From JANPLG01 sp964609085 (GTDB lineage: Bacteria; Armatimonadota; SYMT01): DNA of 33,514 bases. The notes beneath the pieces were generated by a model. The model was not told the origin of the DNA, did not search any database, and was given only the letters and a program-made list of their open reading frames with translations. Positions within the stretch are counted from its first letter, which is position 1. Every line of letters starts with the position of its first letter. Below, one piece after another: positions 1 to 8,057 of this stretch. The position numbers and the translations under genes were made by a program. The stretch is from the NCBI GenBank assembly GCA_964609085.1, contig CAZSRZ010000055.1, forward strand, positions 1-33,514, written 5' to 3'.

Positions 1-280
1 GATCTGGAGCTGTCGGACCGAAACGCGGCTGGTCGCGGGGAGCTGCGCATCACGGGGGCGTACTCCGTTCTCAGTCGGGCGCGGCTTCGGTGGAGGGTTA
101 ACCCACGCTCCCTCACGGTCGCGGCTCAGTTGAGGCCGCTGCGGTTTGCCGTGGCTGGTGCCGGATCGCTGGCGCCTTTGCGGAGCACGTGTTGCGCGGT
201 TCTGGATCGCGGGGGGTGCGGCGGCTTTTCTCTGGTGCTGGGCGCAAGGTCGCGGGGGCGGACGTGGTGAACGGGGCGAC
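1..280. other. Left-edge stretch with no assigned gene
   Basis: This edge region precedes the first PSD1-type gene. One plus-strand frame stays open from base 1 to a TGA at 268-270, so it could hold the last 89 codons of a gene that starts outside the window. Its translation is rich in Arg, Leu and Ala and I recognise nothing in it. A TTG at 146 is in frame with the PSD1 gene, but the Arg/Trp/Gly-rich segment it would add does not look like a signal peptide. I see no clear promoter or hairpin. Confidence 0.3.
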
Positions 281-3200
281 ATGTCGACACTACCTCCTGG
301 CATGACGGGTCTGGGCTCTCGGACCAGGGCGGCGTTGGCCACCGTGGCGGTGCTGGGGTTGCTGTCCGGGATCCCCGCCGCCATCTCCGCCGTCGCCCGT
401 CCCTCTCCGACCGGCGCGGAGGTGCTCACCCGGCGGTGCCTGAAGTGCCACGGGCAGGCGGGTGGTGGCGGGCTGGACCTGCGCACCCGAGCTGCCGCCC
501 TGCGTGGCGGAGGCAGAGGCCCGGCGATCGCCGAACGTCCCGCCGACAGCCTCCTGTTGAAGGTGCTCGACGGATCGGCGGGGCTGAAGATGCCGCCGGG
601 CGCCCCGCTGCCCGCTCCGGAGATCGCGGCGCTGCAACGGTGGCTGGCGGCCGGGGCAGCCTGGCCCGGTGAAGCGGAGAGGGCTGCCTGGTGGTCGCTC
701 CGACCCCTGGCATCGGGCTCCCCCCCGCGAGTTCGGCGGGAGGCATGGGCTCGCAACCCGATCGACCGCTTCGTGCTTGCCGGGCTGGAGCAACGCGGGT
801 TGCAGCCGGCGCCTCCGGCGGACGCCCGCACCCTGATCCGCCGCGTGACGTACGATTTGATCGGGCTTCCCCCCACGCCGGAGGCGGTCGAGCGCTTCGC
901 CGCAGACCGGCGGCCGGACGCCTATGAGCGCCTTGTCGACGGACTCCTGGCCTCCCCCCGCTATGGAGAACGGTGGGCGCGTCACTGGCTGGACGTGGTT
1001 CGCTTTGCGGAGAGCCAGGGGTTTGAGCGGGACAAGATCCGCGATCACGCCTGGCGCTACCGCGATTACGTGATCGGGAGCTTCAACACCGACCGGCCCT
1101 ACAACCAGTTCATGCGCGAGCAGATCGCCGGCGACCTGCTTGCCGGGAAGATCCGCCCCGGGTCGACGGGCGAGAGCATCGCCGCGACGGGGTTCCTCGT
1201 CGCCGGTCCCTGGGACGAAGTTGGAGCGACGCAAGCCAGCCAGCCGATGCGCGCCCGGGTGCGCGAGGAGGAGCTCGAGGACATGGTGAGCGCCGTCGGG
1301 CAAACCTTCCTCGGGCTGACCGTAAACTGCGCCCGCTGCCACAACCACAAATTCGATCCCGTGCCGCAGATCGACTACTTCCGGATACAGGCGTGCCTGG
1401 CCGGCGTCCGTCATGGCGATCGCCCGGCCATGACCCCCTCGGAGCAGTCGGAACGGGTGCGGCAGCGGCAGGAGGCCGAAAACGCCCTGGTTGCCCTGGA
1501 GCGAGAGGCGTCCGAGTTGGAGGGTCGGGGACGAGCCCGAGTCTCGGCGGCGGGGCACGGTGAAGCGCCGCCTGTCCTTCCCGCGGCACGCTGGACCTTT
1601 GAGCAGGACGGTCGCGATGCCCTCGGCCGCGCCGGGCTCGCGCTGACCGGCGGGGCGGTGGTTCGAGGAGGGCGGCTCGTCCTCGATGGACGGGAAGCCG
1701 TCGCCACCTCTGCCCCACTCCCCTTCTCCCTCGGCCCGAAGACACTGGAGGCGTGGGTAACCCTCTCCGACCTGGAGCAACGCGGAGGAGGCGTGCTGAC
1801 GGTGGAGGACGGTGCCGGCAGCCGCTTTGACTCGCTCGTCTACGGAGAGCGGCAGGCCCGTCGATGGGTGGCCGGCAGCGAGAATCATCGTCGCACCCAG
1901 GACGCCGCCGGCGCGGCAGAAGAGGCGCCGCCGGGACGACTCGTTCACGTGGCCATCGTCTACGACCAGGTGGGCCGCATCCTCCTCTACCGAGACGGGG
2001 GTCCGTACGGGGCGGCTTACCGGCCGGAGGCGCCCCCACTCACCTTCGCAGCCGGCGAGGGGCGAGTCCTGCTCGGGCTTCGCCATAGCGCGGGGGCTCG
2101 CCCGAAGGACGGGCGCTGGTTTGCCGGGGAGATCGACGAGGCGCGTCTCTACGATCGACCGCTTACCCCTGCCGAAGTGCGGGCTTCCTTTCAAGCGGGG
2201 CCGCGTCCCGTGGCCCGCCAGGCGATCCTCGCTGCCCTCTCTCCGGAGGAGCGGGCTCGCCTGGCCGTGCTCGACGGCCGGATCACAGAGGCGCGCCGCA
2301 CCCTCGCGAAGATCGAGCCTGTCCCTCTGGTCTACGCCGCCACCACACCGCTGCCGGCGCCGGAGGTGCGGGTGCTGGCCCGAGGCGAAGCGTCGCAGCC
2401 GGGGGCCGTGGTGTCACCCGGTGGGCTGGCGTGCATTCCCGGTCTGCCGGCCGATTTCGGCCTGGCGCCCGACGCCGGAGACCGCGAGCGGCGGTTGGCG
2501 CTGGCGGATTGGTTGGCCGACCGGCGCAATCCGCTCCCGGCGCGAGTGATGGTCAACCGCGTCTGGCAGGGTCACTTCGGCCGTGGACTGGTGGGAACGC
2601 CGAGCGACTTCGGCGCCCAGGGGGACCGCCCCACGCACCCCGAGTTGCTCGAGTGGCTGGCCGCGGCCTTCGCCGGCGCTCCCGGATCCAAGGGATCCGG
2701 CGTGCGGCCGTGGTCGGTGAAATCTCTGCATCGGCTCATCGTCACGTCCAGCACCTACCGTCAGGACGGACGACCGAATCCTCGCGCGGCGGCGATCGAT
2801 TCAGAGAACCGCCTCTTGTGGCGCATGCCGCTCCGTCGCCTGGAGGCCGAGACGATTCGGGACGCCATCCTGCAGATCGACGGCACGTTGAATGTGCCTG
2901 GCGACCGCGCCGACAGCGGCCCCGGTTTCCGACCGTTCCGCGTCACCATCAGCAACAGCCACTTCTACACACCCCTCGACGACGATACGCCGGAGATGCG
3001 GCGACGAAGCGTCTTCCGGACAGTGGTCAACAGCGGCGGGATCCCGCTGCTCGATCCATTCGACTGCCCGGATCCGAGTGTGAAAACCCCCCGACGCGCG
3101 GCCACCATCACGCCGCTTCAGGCCCTGGTGCTGTTGAACAACAGCTTCGTGTTGCGGCATGCTGGTTTGCTCTCGGAGCGTTGCCTCCGGGAAGGGCGGT

Positions 3201-3364
3201 CCGGAGGACCGCGCACCCAGGTGTCCCGCGCGATCTCTCTCGCCATGGGTAGGCCCGCCCTCCCTGATGAAGTGGAGGCCGGCGCCGAGTTCGTCCGGCG
3301 GCACTCTCTCCCGGCCTACTGCCGGCTGCTCCTCAACGCGAATGAGTTCCTCTATGTCCGCTAG
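281..3364 (+). CDS. PSCyt1-DUF1549-LamG-DUF1553 exported protein (PSD1 family), copy A
   Basis: Exported multidomain protein of 1027 aa whose family has no settled biochemical role; it is usually paired with DUF1501. After a hydrophobic signal (about residues 18-40) comes a c-type heme module with CLKCHG (C53-H57) and the downstream KMPPG motif expected for a Met ligand. DUF1549 (PSCyt2) starts near residue 159 (NPIDRFVL) and contains a second CxxCH-like motif, CARCHNHKFDP, at C350. A LamG/concanavalin-like domain lies at about 433-645, and DUF1553 (PSD1) runs from about 731 to the end (RVMVNRVWQGHFGRGLVGTP). I chose ATG 281 because it gives a normal signal peptide; ATG 302 is also possible. 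It overlaps the next gene by 11 nt. The LamG insert suggests carbohydrate or surface binding; this is inference. Confidence 0.9.
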   Translation: MSTLPPGMTGLGSRTRAALATVAVLGLLSGIPAAISAVARPSPTGAEVLTRRCLKCHGQAGGGGLDLRTRAAALRGGGRGPAIAERPADSLLLKVLDGSAGLKMPPGAPLPAPEIAALQRWLAAGAAWPGEAERAAWWSLRPLASGSPPRVRREAWARNPIDRFVLAGLEQRGLQPAPPADARTLIRRVTYDLIGLPPTPEAVERFAADRRPDAYERLVDGLLASPRYGERWARHWLDVVRFAESQGFERDKIRDHAWRYRDYVIGSFNTDRPYNQFMREQIAGDLLAGKIRPGSTGESIAATGFLVAGPWDEVGATQASQPMRARVREEELEDMVSAVGQTFLGLTVNCARCHNHKFDPVPQIDYFRIQACLAGVRHGDRPAMTPSEQSERVRQRQEAENALVALEREASELEGRGRARVSAAGHGEAPPVLPAARWTFEQDGRDALGRAGLALTGGAVVRGGRLVLDGREAVATSAPLPFSLGPKTLEAWVTLSDLEQRGGGVLTVEDGAGSRFDSLVYGERQARRWVAGSENHRRTQDAAGAAEEAPPGRLVHVAIVYDQVGRILLYRDGGPYGAAYRPEAPPLTFAAGEGRVLLGLRHSAGARPKDGRWFAGEIDEARLYDRPLTPAEVRASFQAGPRPVARQAILAALSPEERARLAVLDGRITEARRTLAKIEPVPLVYAATTPLPAPEVRVLARGEASQPGAVVSPGGLACIPGLPADFGLAPDAGDRERRLALADWLADRRNPLPARVMVNRVWQGHFGRGLVGTPSDFGAQGDRPTHPELLEWLAAAFAGAPGSKGSGVRPWSVKSLHRLIVTSSTYRQDGRPNPRAAAIDSENRLLWRMPLRRLEAETIRDAILQIDGTLNVPGDRADSGPGFRPFRVTISNSHFYTPLDDDTPEMRRRSVFRTVVNSGGIPLLDPFDCPDPSVKTPRRAATITPLQALVLLNNSFVLRHAGLLSERCLREGRSGGPRTQVSRAISLAMGRPALPDEVEAGAEFVRRHSLPAYCRLLLNANEFLYVR

Positions 3365-4796
3365 CTCGCTGACTCGCCGGGATGCCCTTTTCCAGACCGG
3401 GGGAGGATTGGCCGGACTGGCGCTGGCCTGGCTGTGTGATCGGGGCGCACGGGCGGCAGCCGGTCGCGCCAACGGACGCCCCAACGCCGCCCCACCCCAT
3501 CAACCACCCCACCACCCGGGGAAGGCGAAACGGGTGATCGCCATCTTCGCCTGCGGCGGTGTCAGCCACCTGGAGACGTTTGACCCCAAGCCGGAACTCA
3601 TCCGCTTCGACGGCCAGCCGCTCACCGGCAAGGGACCTGTCGACACCTTCTTTGCGCAGCCCGGCAACCTGCTGCGGCCGCAGTGGGCGTTCCAACCGCG
3701 AGGCCGCTCGGGGCTGGAGATCAGCGATCTGCTGCCGGGCATCGCCGGGGTAGCCGACGATCTGACGCTGATCCGGTCGATGTTTGCCACCAACAACAAC
3801 CACACCCCCGCGACCTTCATGATGAACACCGGCTTCACGATGAACGGTTTTCCCTGCATGGGAAGCTGGGTGAGCTACGGCCTGGGGGCGGACTCCGAGG
3901 ACCTGCCCGCCTACGTGGTGCTTCCCGATCCGCGCCAGCTTCCGGCGGGGGGCAGCATCAACTGGACCGCGGGCTTCCTGCCGGCCACGTACCAGGGTGT
4001 CGCGTTCCAAACCAAGGGGGATCCGATCCCCGATCTTAATCCATCACAGCCTGTGCCTGCCGAGACCGAACGGGCGGGGAGACAGTTGCTGGCGGGGATG
4101 AACCGCGGACACATGGCCCGCCTGGGAGGGGATGACACACTGGCCGCGCGCATCCGGAGCTATGAGCTGGCGGCTAGGATGCAGCTCAGCGTCCCCGAAG
4201 CCGTGAATACCCCGTCCGAACCGCCGCAGACCCGGTCGCTCTACACGCTGGATGACCCCGTCTCCGGCGCTTTTGGTCGCAACTGCCTGCTGGCCCGTCG
4301 CCTGATCGAGCGAGGCGTGCGCTTCGTTCAGCTCTTCCACGGCGGGGCCTTCTCCGCCCCCAGGATCAACTGGGACGGACATGAGGACGTGCGACAGAAC
4401 CATGCCGAGCAGGCGGCGAGCATGGATCGACCCATCGCCGGCCTGCTGCAGGACCTGAAACTGCGCGGAATGCTCGAGGACACCCTGGTCGTCTGGTGCA
4501 CAGAGTTTGGCCGCACGCCGATCACCCAGGGGCTGGGAAGCCGCGGCAGGGATCATCACCAGCATGTGTTCACCTGCTGGCTGGCCGGGGCGGGCCTGAA
4601 ACACGGCACCGCGTTCGGGGAGAGCGACGAAGTCGGCTACAAAGTCGGGCGGGACCCCGTCTCCATCCACGATCTGCACGCCACCATTCTGCACCTGCTG
4701 GGGCTGGACCACACCCGGCTCACCTACTACCACAACGGCATTCAGCGGCGGCTGACCAACGTCGAGGGCGAGGTGGTCCACGGCGTCCTCGCGTAA
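3354..4796 (+). CDS. DUF1501 family Tat-exported protein, copy A
   Basis: A 480-aa DUF1501 protein, a family related to the alkaline phosphatase/sulfatase fold whose members commonly follow PSD1 genes. The N-terminus has a twin-arginine signal (SLTRRDALFQTGGGLAGLAL), so it is probably exported folded. Family motifs are visible: GGVSHLETFDPKPEL near residue 65, GSWVSYGLG, RRLIERGVRFVQLFHGG, then TEFGRTP followed by GRDHHQH, whose Asp and His residues are plausible metal ligands. It ends with HDLHATILHLLGLDH and a YYHNG motif. The ATG lies inside the last codons of the PSD1 gene, in another frame, so translational coupling is likely. The substrate is unknown. Confidence 0.9.
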   Translation: MSASSLTRRDALFQTGGGLAGLALAWLCDRGARAAAGRANGRPNAAPPHQPPHHPGKAKRVIAIFACGGVSHLETFDPKPELIRFDGQPLTGKGPVDTFFAQPGNLLRPQWAFQPRGRSGLEISDLLPGIAGVADDLTLIRSMFATNNNHTPATFMMNTGFTMNGFPCMGSWVSYGLGADSEDLPAYVVLPDPRQLPAGGSINWTAGFLPATYQGVAFQTKGDPIPDLNPSQPVPAETERAGRQLLAGMNRGHMARLGGDDTLAARIRSYELAARMQLSVPEAVNTPSEPPQTRSLYTLDDPVSGAFGRNCLLARRLIERGVRFVQLFHGGAFSAPRINWDGHEDVRQNHAEQAASMDRPIAGLLQDLKLRGMLEDTLVVWCTEFGRTPITQGLGSRGRDHHQHVFTCWLAGAGLKHGTAFGESDEVGYKVGRDPVSIHDLHATILHLLGLDHTRLTYYHNGIQRRLTNVEGEVVHGVLA

Positions 4797-4830
4797 GGGA
4801 CGAAGGAGAAACCGGACGCTGCTGCGGACT

Positions 4831-4877
4831 AGGAGGTAGCCATCTCCGTGCTCTCCCACTGCCCCCGGTGCCTATGA
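4831..4877 (+). promoter_or_regulatory. Orphan Shine-Dalgarno and possible nine-codon leader ORF
   Basis: A perfect AGGAGG at 4831-4836 lies 37 nt before the hydrolase ATG at 4874, too far to serve it. A GTG at 4848 lies 11 nt after this site and opens a nine-codon frame (MLSHCPRCL) whose TGA at 4875-4877 overlaps the hydrolase ATG as ATGA. This is the geometry of translational coupling by a leader peptide. The start codon is GTG and the spacing is a little long, so chance cannot be excluded. Confidence 0.35.
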
Positions 4878-5764
4878 AACTCTTGCTTCCCGTCGTGCTC
4901 GTGCTGGCGGCCGCCGCCTTCAGCGGCCAGGCCGCGGCTGCCCCGCCGCGTGATCCGTTCCCGTTGTGGAATGGCGCGGCGCCGGGCGCGCTGGGTGCCG
5001 CGGAGAAAGACATCCCGACACTCACTCCGTACTTTCCTTCCGCTGCAAAAGCCACGGGGGCCGCGATGGTGGTCTGCCCGGGAGGCGGTTATGGTGGGCT
5101 CGCGCCGCACGAAGGTCGGGACTACGCCATGTGGCTCAACGAGCTCGGCATCGCCGCCTTCGTGTTGAAGTACCGGCTGGGGAGCGGCGGCTACCGACAC
5201 CCCGTGCCGCTGCAGGATGCCGCGCGGGCGGTGCGCACGGTGCGATCACGGGCCGCCGAGTGGGGACTTGATCCGGCCAGGGTGGGGATCATGGGGAGCT
5301 CCGCCGGGGGCCATCTCGCGTCGACGTTGCTGACGCACTTTGATGCGGGAGACCCCGCAGCGACGGACCCGATCGACCGCGCCTCATCCCGGCCCAGCCT
5401 GGGTATCCTGTGCTACCCCGTGGTGACGATGGGCGAGAAGACCCACGGCGGCTCGCGACGTAATCTACTCGGGGACAGCCCTTCCCCCGAGCTGCTGCGG
5501 TCGCTCTCCAACGAGCTGCAGGTCACCAAGGAGACGCCGCCGACGTTTCTCTTCCACACGGTTGAGGATAGGGCCGTTCCCGTGGAAAACAGCCTCGATT
5601 TCGCCGCCGCGCTCACCCGTAACGGCGTGCCTTTCGCGCTGCACGTCTACCCCAAGGGTGCGCACGGCATCGGTTTGGGCACGCGCGAGTGGGATCCCGC
5701 CGCCCGCCATCCCTGGACCACAGAGTGCGCCATCTGGCTGCGGGAGTCCGGCTTCGCGAAGTGA
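4874..5764 (+). CDS. Secreted alpha/beta-hydrolase (acetyl esterase/lipase type)
   Basis: A 296-aa alpha/beta-hydrolase resembling the small esterases (Aes/BD-FAE type, acetyl-xylan-esterase-like) that occur in polysaccharide-degradation loci. A clear signal peptide (KLLLPVVLVLAAAAF, ending near the AAA at residues 21-24) sends it out of the cytoplasm. The oxyanion-hole motif PGGGYGG lies near residue 75. The nucleophile elbow GSSAGGH puts the catalytic Ser at 143, with Asp232 (VEDRAVP) and His264 (KGAHGIG) completing the triad. It sits between two PSD1/DUF1501 pairs on the same strand, 77 nt after the first and 43 nt before the second, which suggests a shared function in ester or polymer breakdown. 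GTG 4868 is an alternative start. Confidence 0.87.
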   Translation: MKLLLPVVLVLAAAAFSGQAAAAPPRDPFPLWNGAAPGALGAAEKDIPTLTPYFPSAAKATGAAMVVCPGGGYGGLAPHEGRDYAMWLNELGIAAFVLKYRLGSGGYRHPVPLQDAARAVRTVRSRAAEWGLDPARVGIMGSSAGGHLASTLLTHFDAGDPAATDPIDRASSRPSLGILCYPVVTMGEKTHGGSRRNLLGDSPSPELLRSLSNELQVTKETPPTFLFHTVEDRAVPVENSLDFAAALTRNGVPFALHVYPKGAHGIGLGTREWDPAARHPWTTECAIWLRESGFAK

Positions 5765-5807
5765 CGCAGGCCAGCTAATCCCACCCGGGTCGAAGAAACG
5801 GCCGCAG

Positions 5808-8057
5808 ATGCGACGAACACTCGCCCTTATCATGCTGGCAGCGGTGGCGGCGCTCCCGCCTGCCGGATCGGCCGAACGACAGCATTGGGCGTTTCAGCCG
5901 CCGGCCGTGATAGCCGTACCCGCTGCCCGGGATCCGCAGTGGAAGAAGTGGATCCGAACTCCGCTGGATGCCTTCATTGCGCAGCGGCTGGGCAAGGTCG
6001 GCCTTCGCCCCGCTGCGCCTGCGGATCGGCGGACACTGTTGCGGCGGGTCAGCCTGGACCTGACAGGTCTACCGCCGTCCCCGGAGCAGCAGGCGGCTTT
6101 CCTTGCGGACTCGTCTCCGCACGCGTACGAGAAGCTGGTCGATCGGCTGCTGGCCTCTCCCCACTACGGCGAGCGATGGGCCCAACACTGGCTCGATGTG
6201 GTGCGCTTCGCGGAGTCGAACGGGTACGAACTGGACGAGGAGAGGCCCCAGGCATGGCGCTACCGGGACTATGTGGTCGATGCCCTCAACCGCGACCTGC
6301 CCTACAACCGATTCCTCACCGAGCAGATCGCGGGCGACGAGTTGGACCCCGAGAGCTTTTCCTTGCGCACGGCAACCGGTTACCTCCGTGCAGGTCCGCA
6401 GCACGTGGTGGGAGGTAATCAGGATGAAGCCGAGAACCGGCAGGAATGGCTGATCGAGGTGGTGGACGGCCTCTCGGCCTCCGTGCTGGGACTGACGGTG
6501 CAATGCGCCCGGTGCCACGACCACAAGTACGACCCGATCCCACAGGCCGACTACTATCGGCTGCAAGCGTTCTTCGCGGCGGCCGAAAACGCGGAGTTGC
6601 GTCCACCGGACGCAGCGGCGCAGTCGCTGTTTGAGGCCAAGGCAAAAGAGATTCGCGCCCGCCAGCAGCCCATCCGCGATGCCCTGAGTGCGATCGAGAC
6701 CCCGGTGCGAGCCCGCCTGCAAGCCGAGCGCCGTGCCCGACTGAGCGAGGCCCACACCCGCGCGCTGTCAGTCCCAGCATCCATGCGATCGCCGAGAGAG
6801 CGGCAGCTTGCCGAGTCCGCGCAGGTGTTGCTGAAGCTCTCCTGGGAGGACATTGTGGAGGCGCTGCCCCCCGCGGATCGCCGGCACCGCGCCGAGCTTC
6901 GCCGGCAGCTACACGCCCTGGAGCGGGAGCTGCCGCTGCCGCTCCCCGCGGCCTACGGCGTTCGCGACCGACCCGAGGCGCCTCCGACCCACATCCTCTT
7001 TCGCGGAGGGGTGCACGACCGTCGCGACGAGGTGCAGCCCGGTTTCCCCCGCGTGCTCACTCGCGGGAACGAGCCGGTGGCGGCGATCGTCCGGAAGAGC
7101 CGCGCGGGCACGGGGCGACGCCTCGCCCTGGCGAGCTGGTTGACCCGCCCGGATCATCCACTCACGGCGCGCGTCATCGTCAATCGCGTGTGGCAGCACC
7201 ACTTCGGCCGGGGGCTGGTGGCGACTCCGAACGACTTCGGCAGCAATGGCGCACGTCCCAGCCACCCGGAATTGCTCGACTGGCTGGCCCGCGAGTTCAC
7301 CCGCGTCGCCGCAGGGCCGCGTCCCGGGCTGGGCTGGTCATTGAAGCGGCTCCACCGCCTCGTGGTGCTGAGCTCCACCTACCGCCAGAGCAGTCGCCGC
7401 GACCCGGCCGCCGCACGGATTGACCCGACGAACCGCACCCTGTGGCGTTACACGCCGCGCCGACTCGATGCGGAGTCCGTCCGCGATGCCATCCTGGCTG
7501 CGGCGGGCACGCTCAACCCCGAGTCCGGCGGCCCGTCCGTGCGCGTCCCGATCGAAAAAGAGGTCTACGAGACGATCTTCACGGAAGCGGAGCCAGACAA
7601 CCTGTGGCAGGTGACGCCGGACGAAAAGCAGCACACGCGCCGCAGTCTCTACCTGCTTCGCAAGCGCAACGTCCGACTGCCGATGCTGGCCGTATTCGAC
7701 TCCCCAGACATGATCACCGCGTGCGGCGCCCGCCAGCAGAGCGTGCACGCCCTGCAGTCCCTGACCCTGATGAACAGCGACTTCGCGCTGACCCAGAGCC
7801 GGTCGCTGGCTCGACGGATCTTGACCACCCTCCCCGCGGAGAAGACCAGCGAGGCCGAGCGCATCGGTCTGCTGTTCCAGCTCACCCTCTGCCGACCTCC
7901 CCGCCCACAGGAAGTGCGGGATGCCGAGCGGTTCCTGCTGCGGCAGGCAGCCCAGTTCACCGGCTTCCCGGGCGGCGGGGAGTCCCCACACACCCGCGCC
8001 TGGAACGACCTCTGCCTCGCGCTGATCAACGCCAATGACTTCCTCATCCTCGGCTGA
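5808..8057 (+). CDS. DUF1549-DUF1553 exported protein (PSD1 family), copy B, no N-terminal heme domain
   Basis: A 749-aa PSD1-type protein with a signal peptide of about 22 residues (RRTLALIMLAAVAALPPAG). Unlike copies A and C it goes directly from the signal into WAFQPP and DUF1549, with no CxxCH module at the N-terminus. DUF1549 carries the family motif QCARCHDHKYDPIPQ (C233). A charged, probably helical segment replaces the LamG domain of copy A at about residues 270-400. DUF1553 starts near residue 435 (RRLALASWLTRPDHPLTARV) and includes NRVWQHHFGRGLVATPNDFG. The C-terminus LINANDFLILG matches the LLNANEFLYVR end of copy A. It overlaps the next DUF1501 gene by 23 nt. Function is unknown. 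Confidence 0.9.
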   Translation: MRRTLALIMLAAVAALPPAGSAERQHWAFQPPAVIAVPAARDPQWKKWIRTPLDAFIAQRLGKVGLRPAAPADRRTLLRRVSLDLTGLPPSPEQQAAFLADSSPHAYEKLVDRLLASPHYGERWAQHWLDVVRFAESNGYELDEERPQAWRYRDYVVDALNRDLPYNRFLTEQIAGDELDPESFSLRTATGYLRAGPQHVVGGNQDEAENRQEWLIEVVDGLSASVLGLTVQCARCHDHKYDPIPQADYYRLQAFFAAAENAELRPPDAAAQSLFEAKAKEIRARQQPIRDALSAIETPVRARLQAERRARLSEAHTRALSVPASMRSPRERQLAESAQVLLKLSWEDIVEALPPADRRHRAELRRQLHALERELPLPLPAAYGVRDRPEAPPTHILFRGGVHDRRDEVQPGFPRVLTRGNEPVAAIVRKSRAGTGRRLALASWLTRPDHPLTARVIVNRVWQHHFGRGLVATPNDFGSNGARPSHPELLDWLAREFTRVAAGPRPGLGWSLKRLHRLVVLSSTYRQSSRRDPAAARIDPTNRTLWRYTPRRLDAESVRDAILAAAGTLNPESGGPSVRVPIEKEVYETIFTEAEPDNLWQVTPDEKQHTRRSLYLLRKRNVRLPMLAVFDSPDMITACGARQQSVHALQSLTLMNSDFALTQSRSLARRILTTLPAEKTSEAERIGLLFQLTLCRPPRPQEVRDAERFLLRQAAQFTGFPGGGESPHTRAWNDLCLALINANDFLILG

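Noticed and set aside
290..2194. Long open frame of 634 codons on the minus strand
   Set aside because: It lies fully antisense to PSD1 copy A, whose domains are certain. Such frames are expected from third-position GC bias, and the translation has no recognisable motif.
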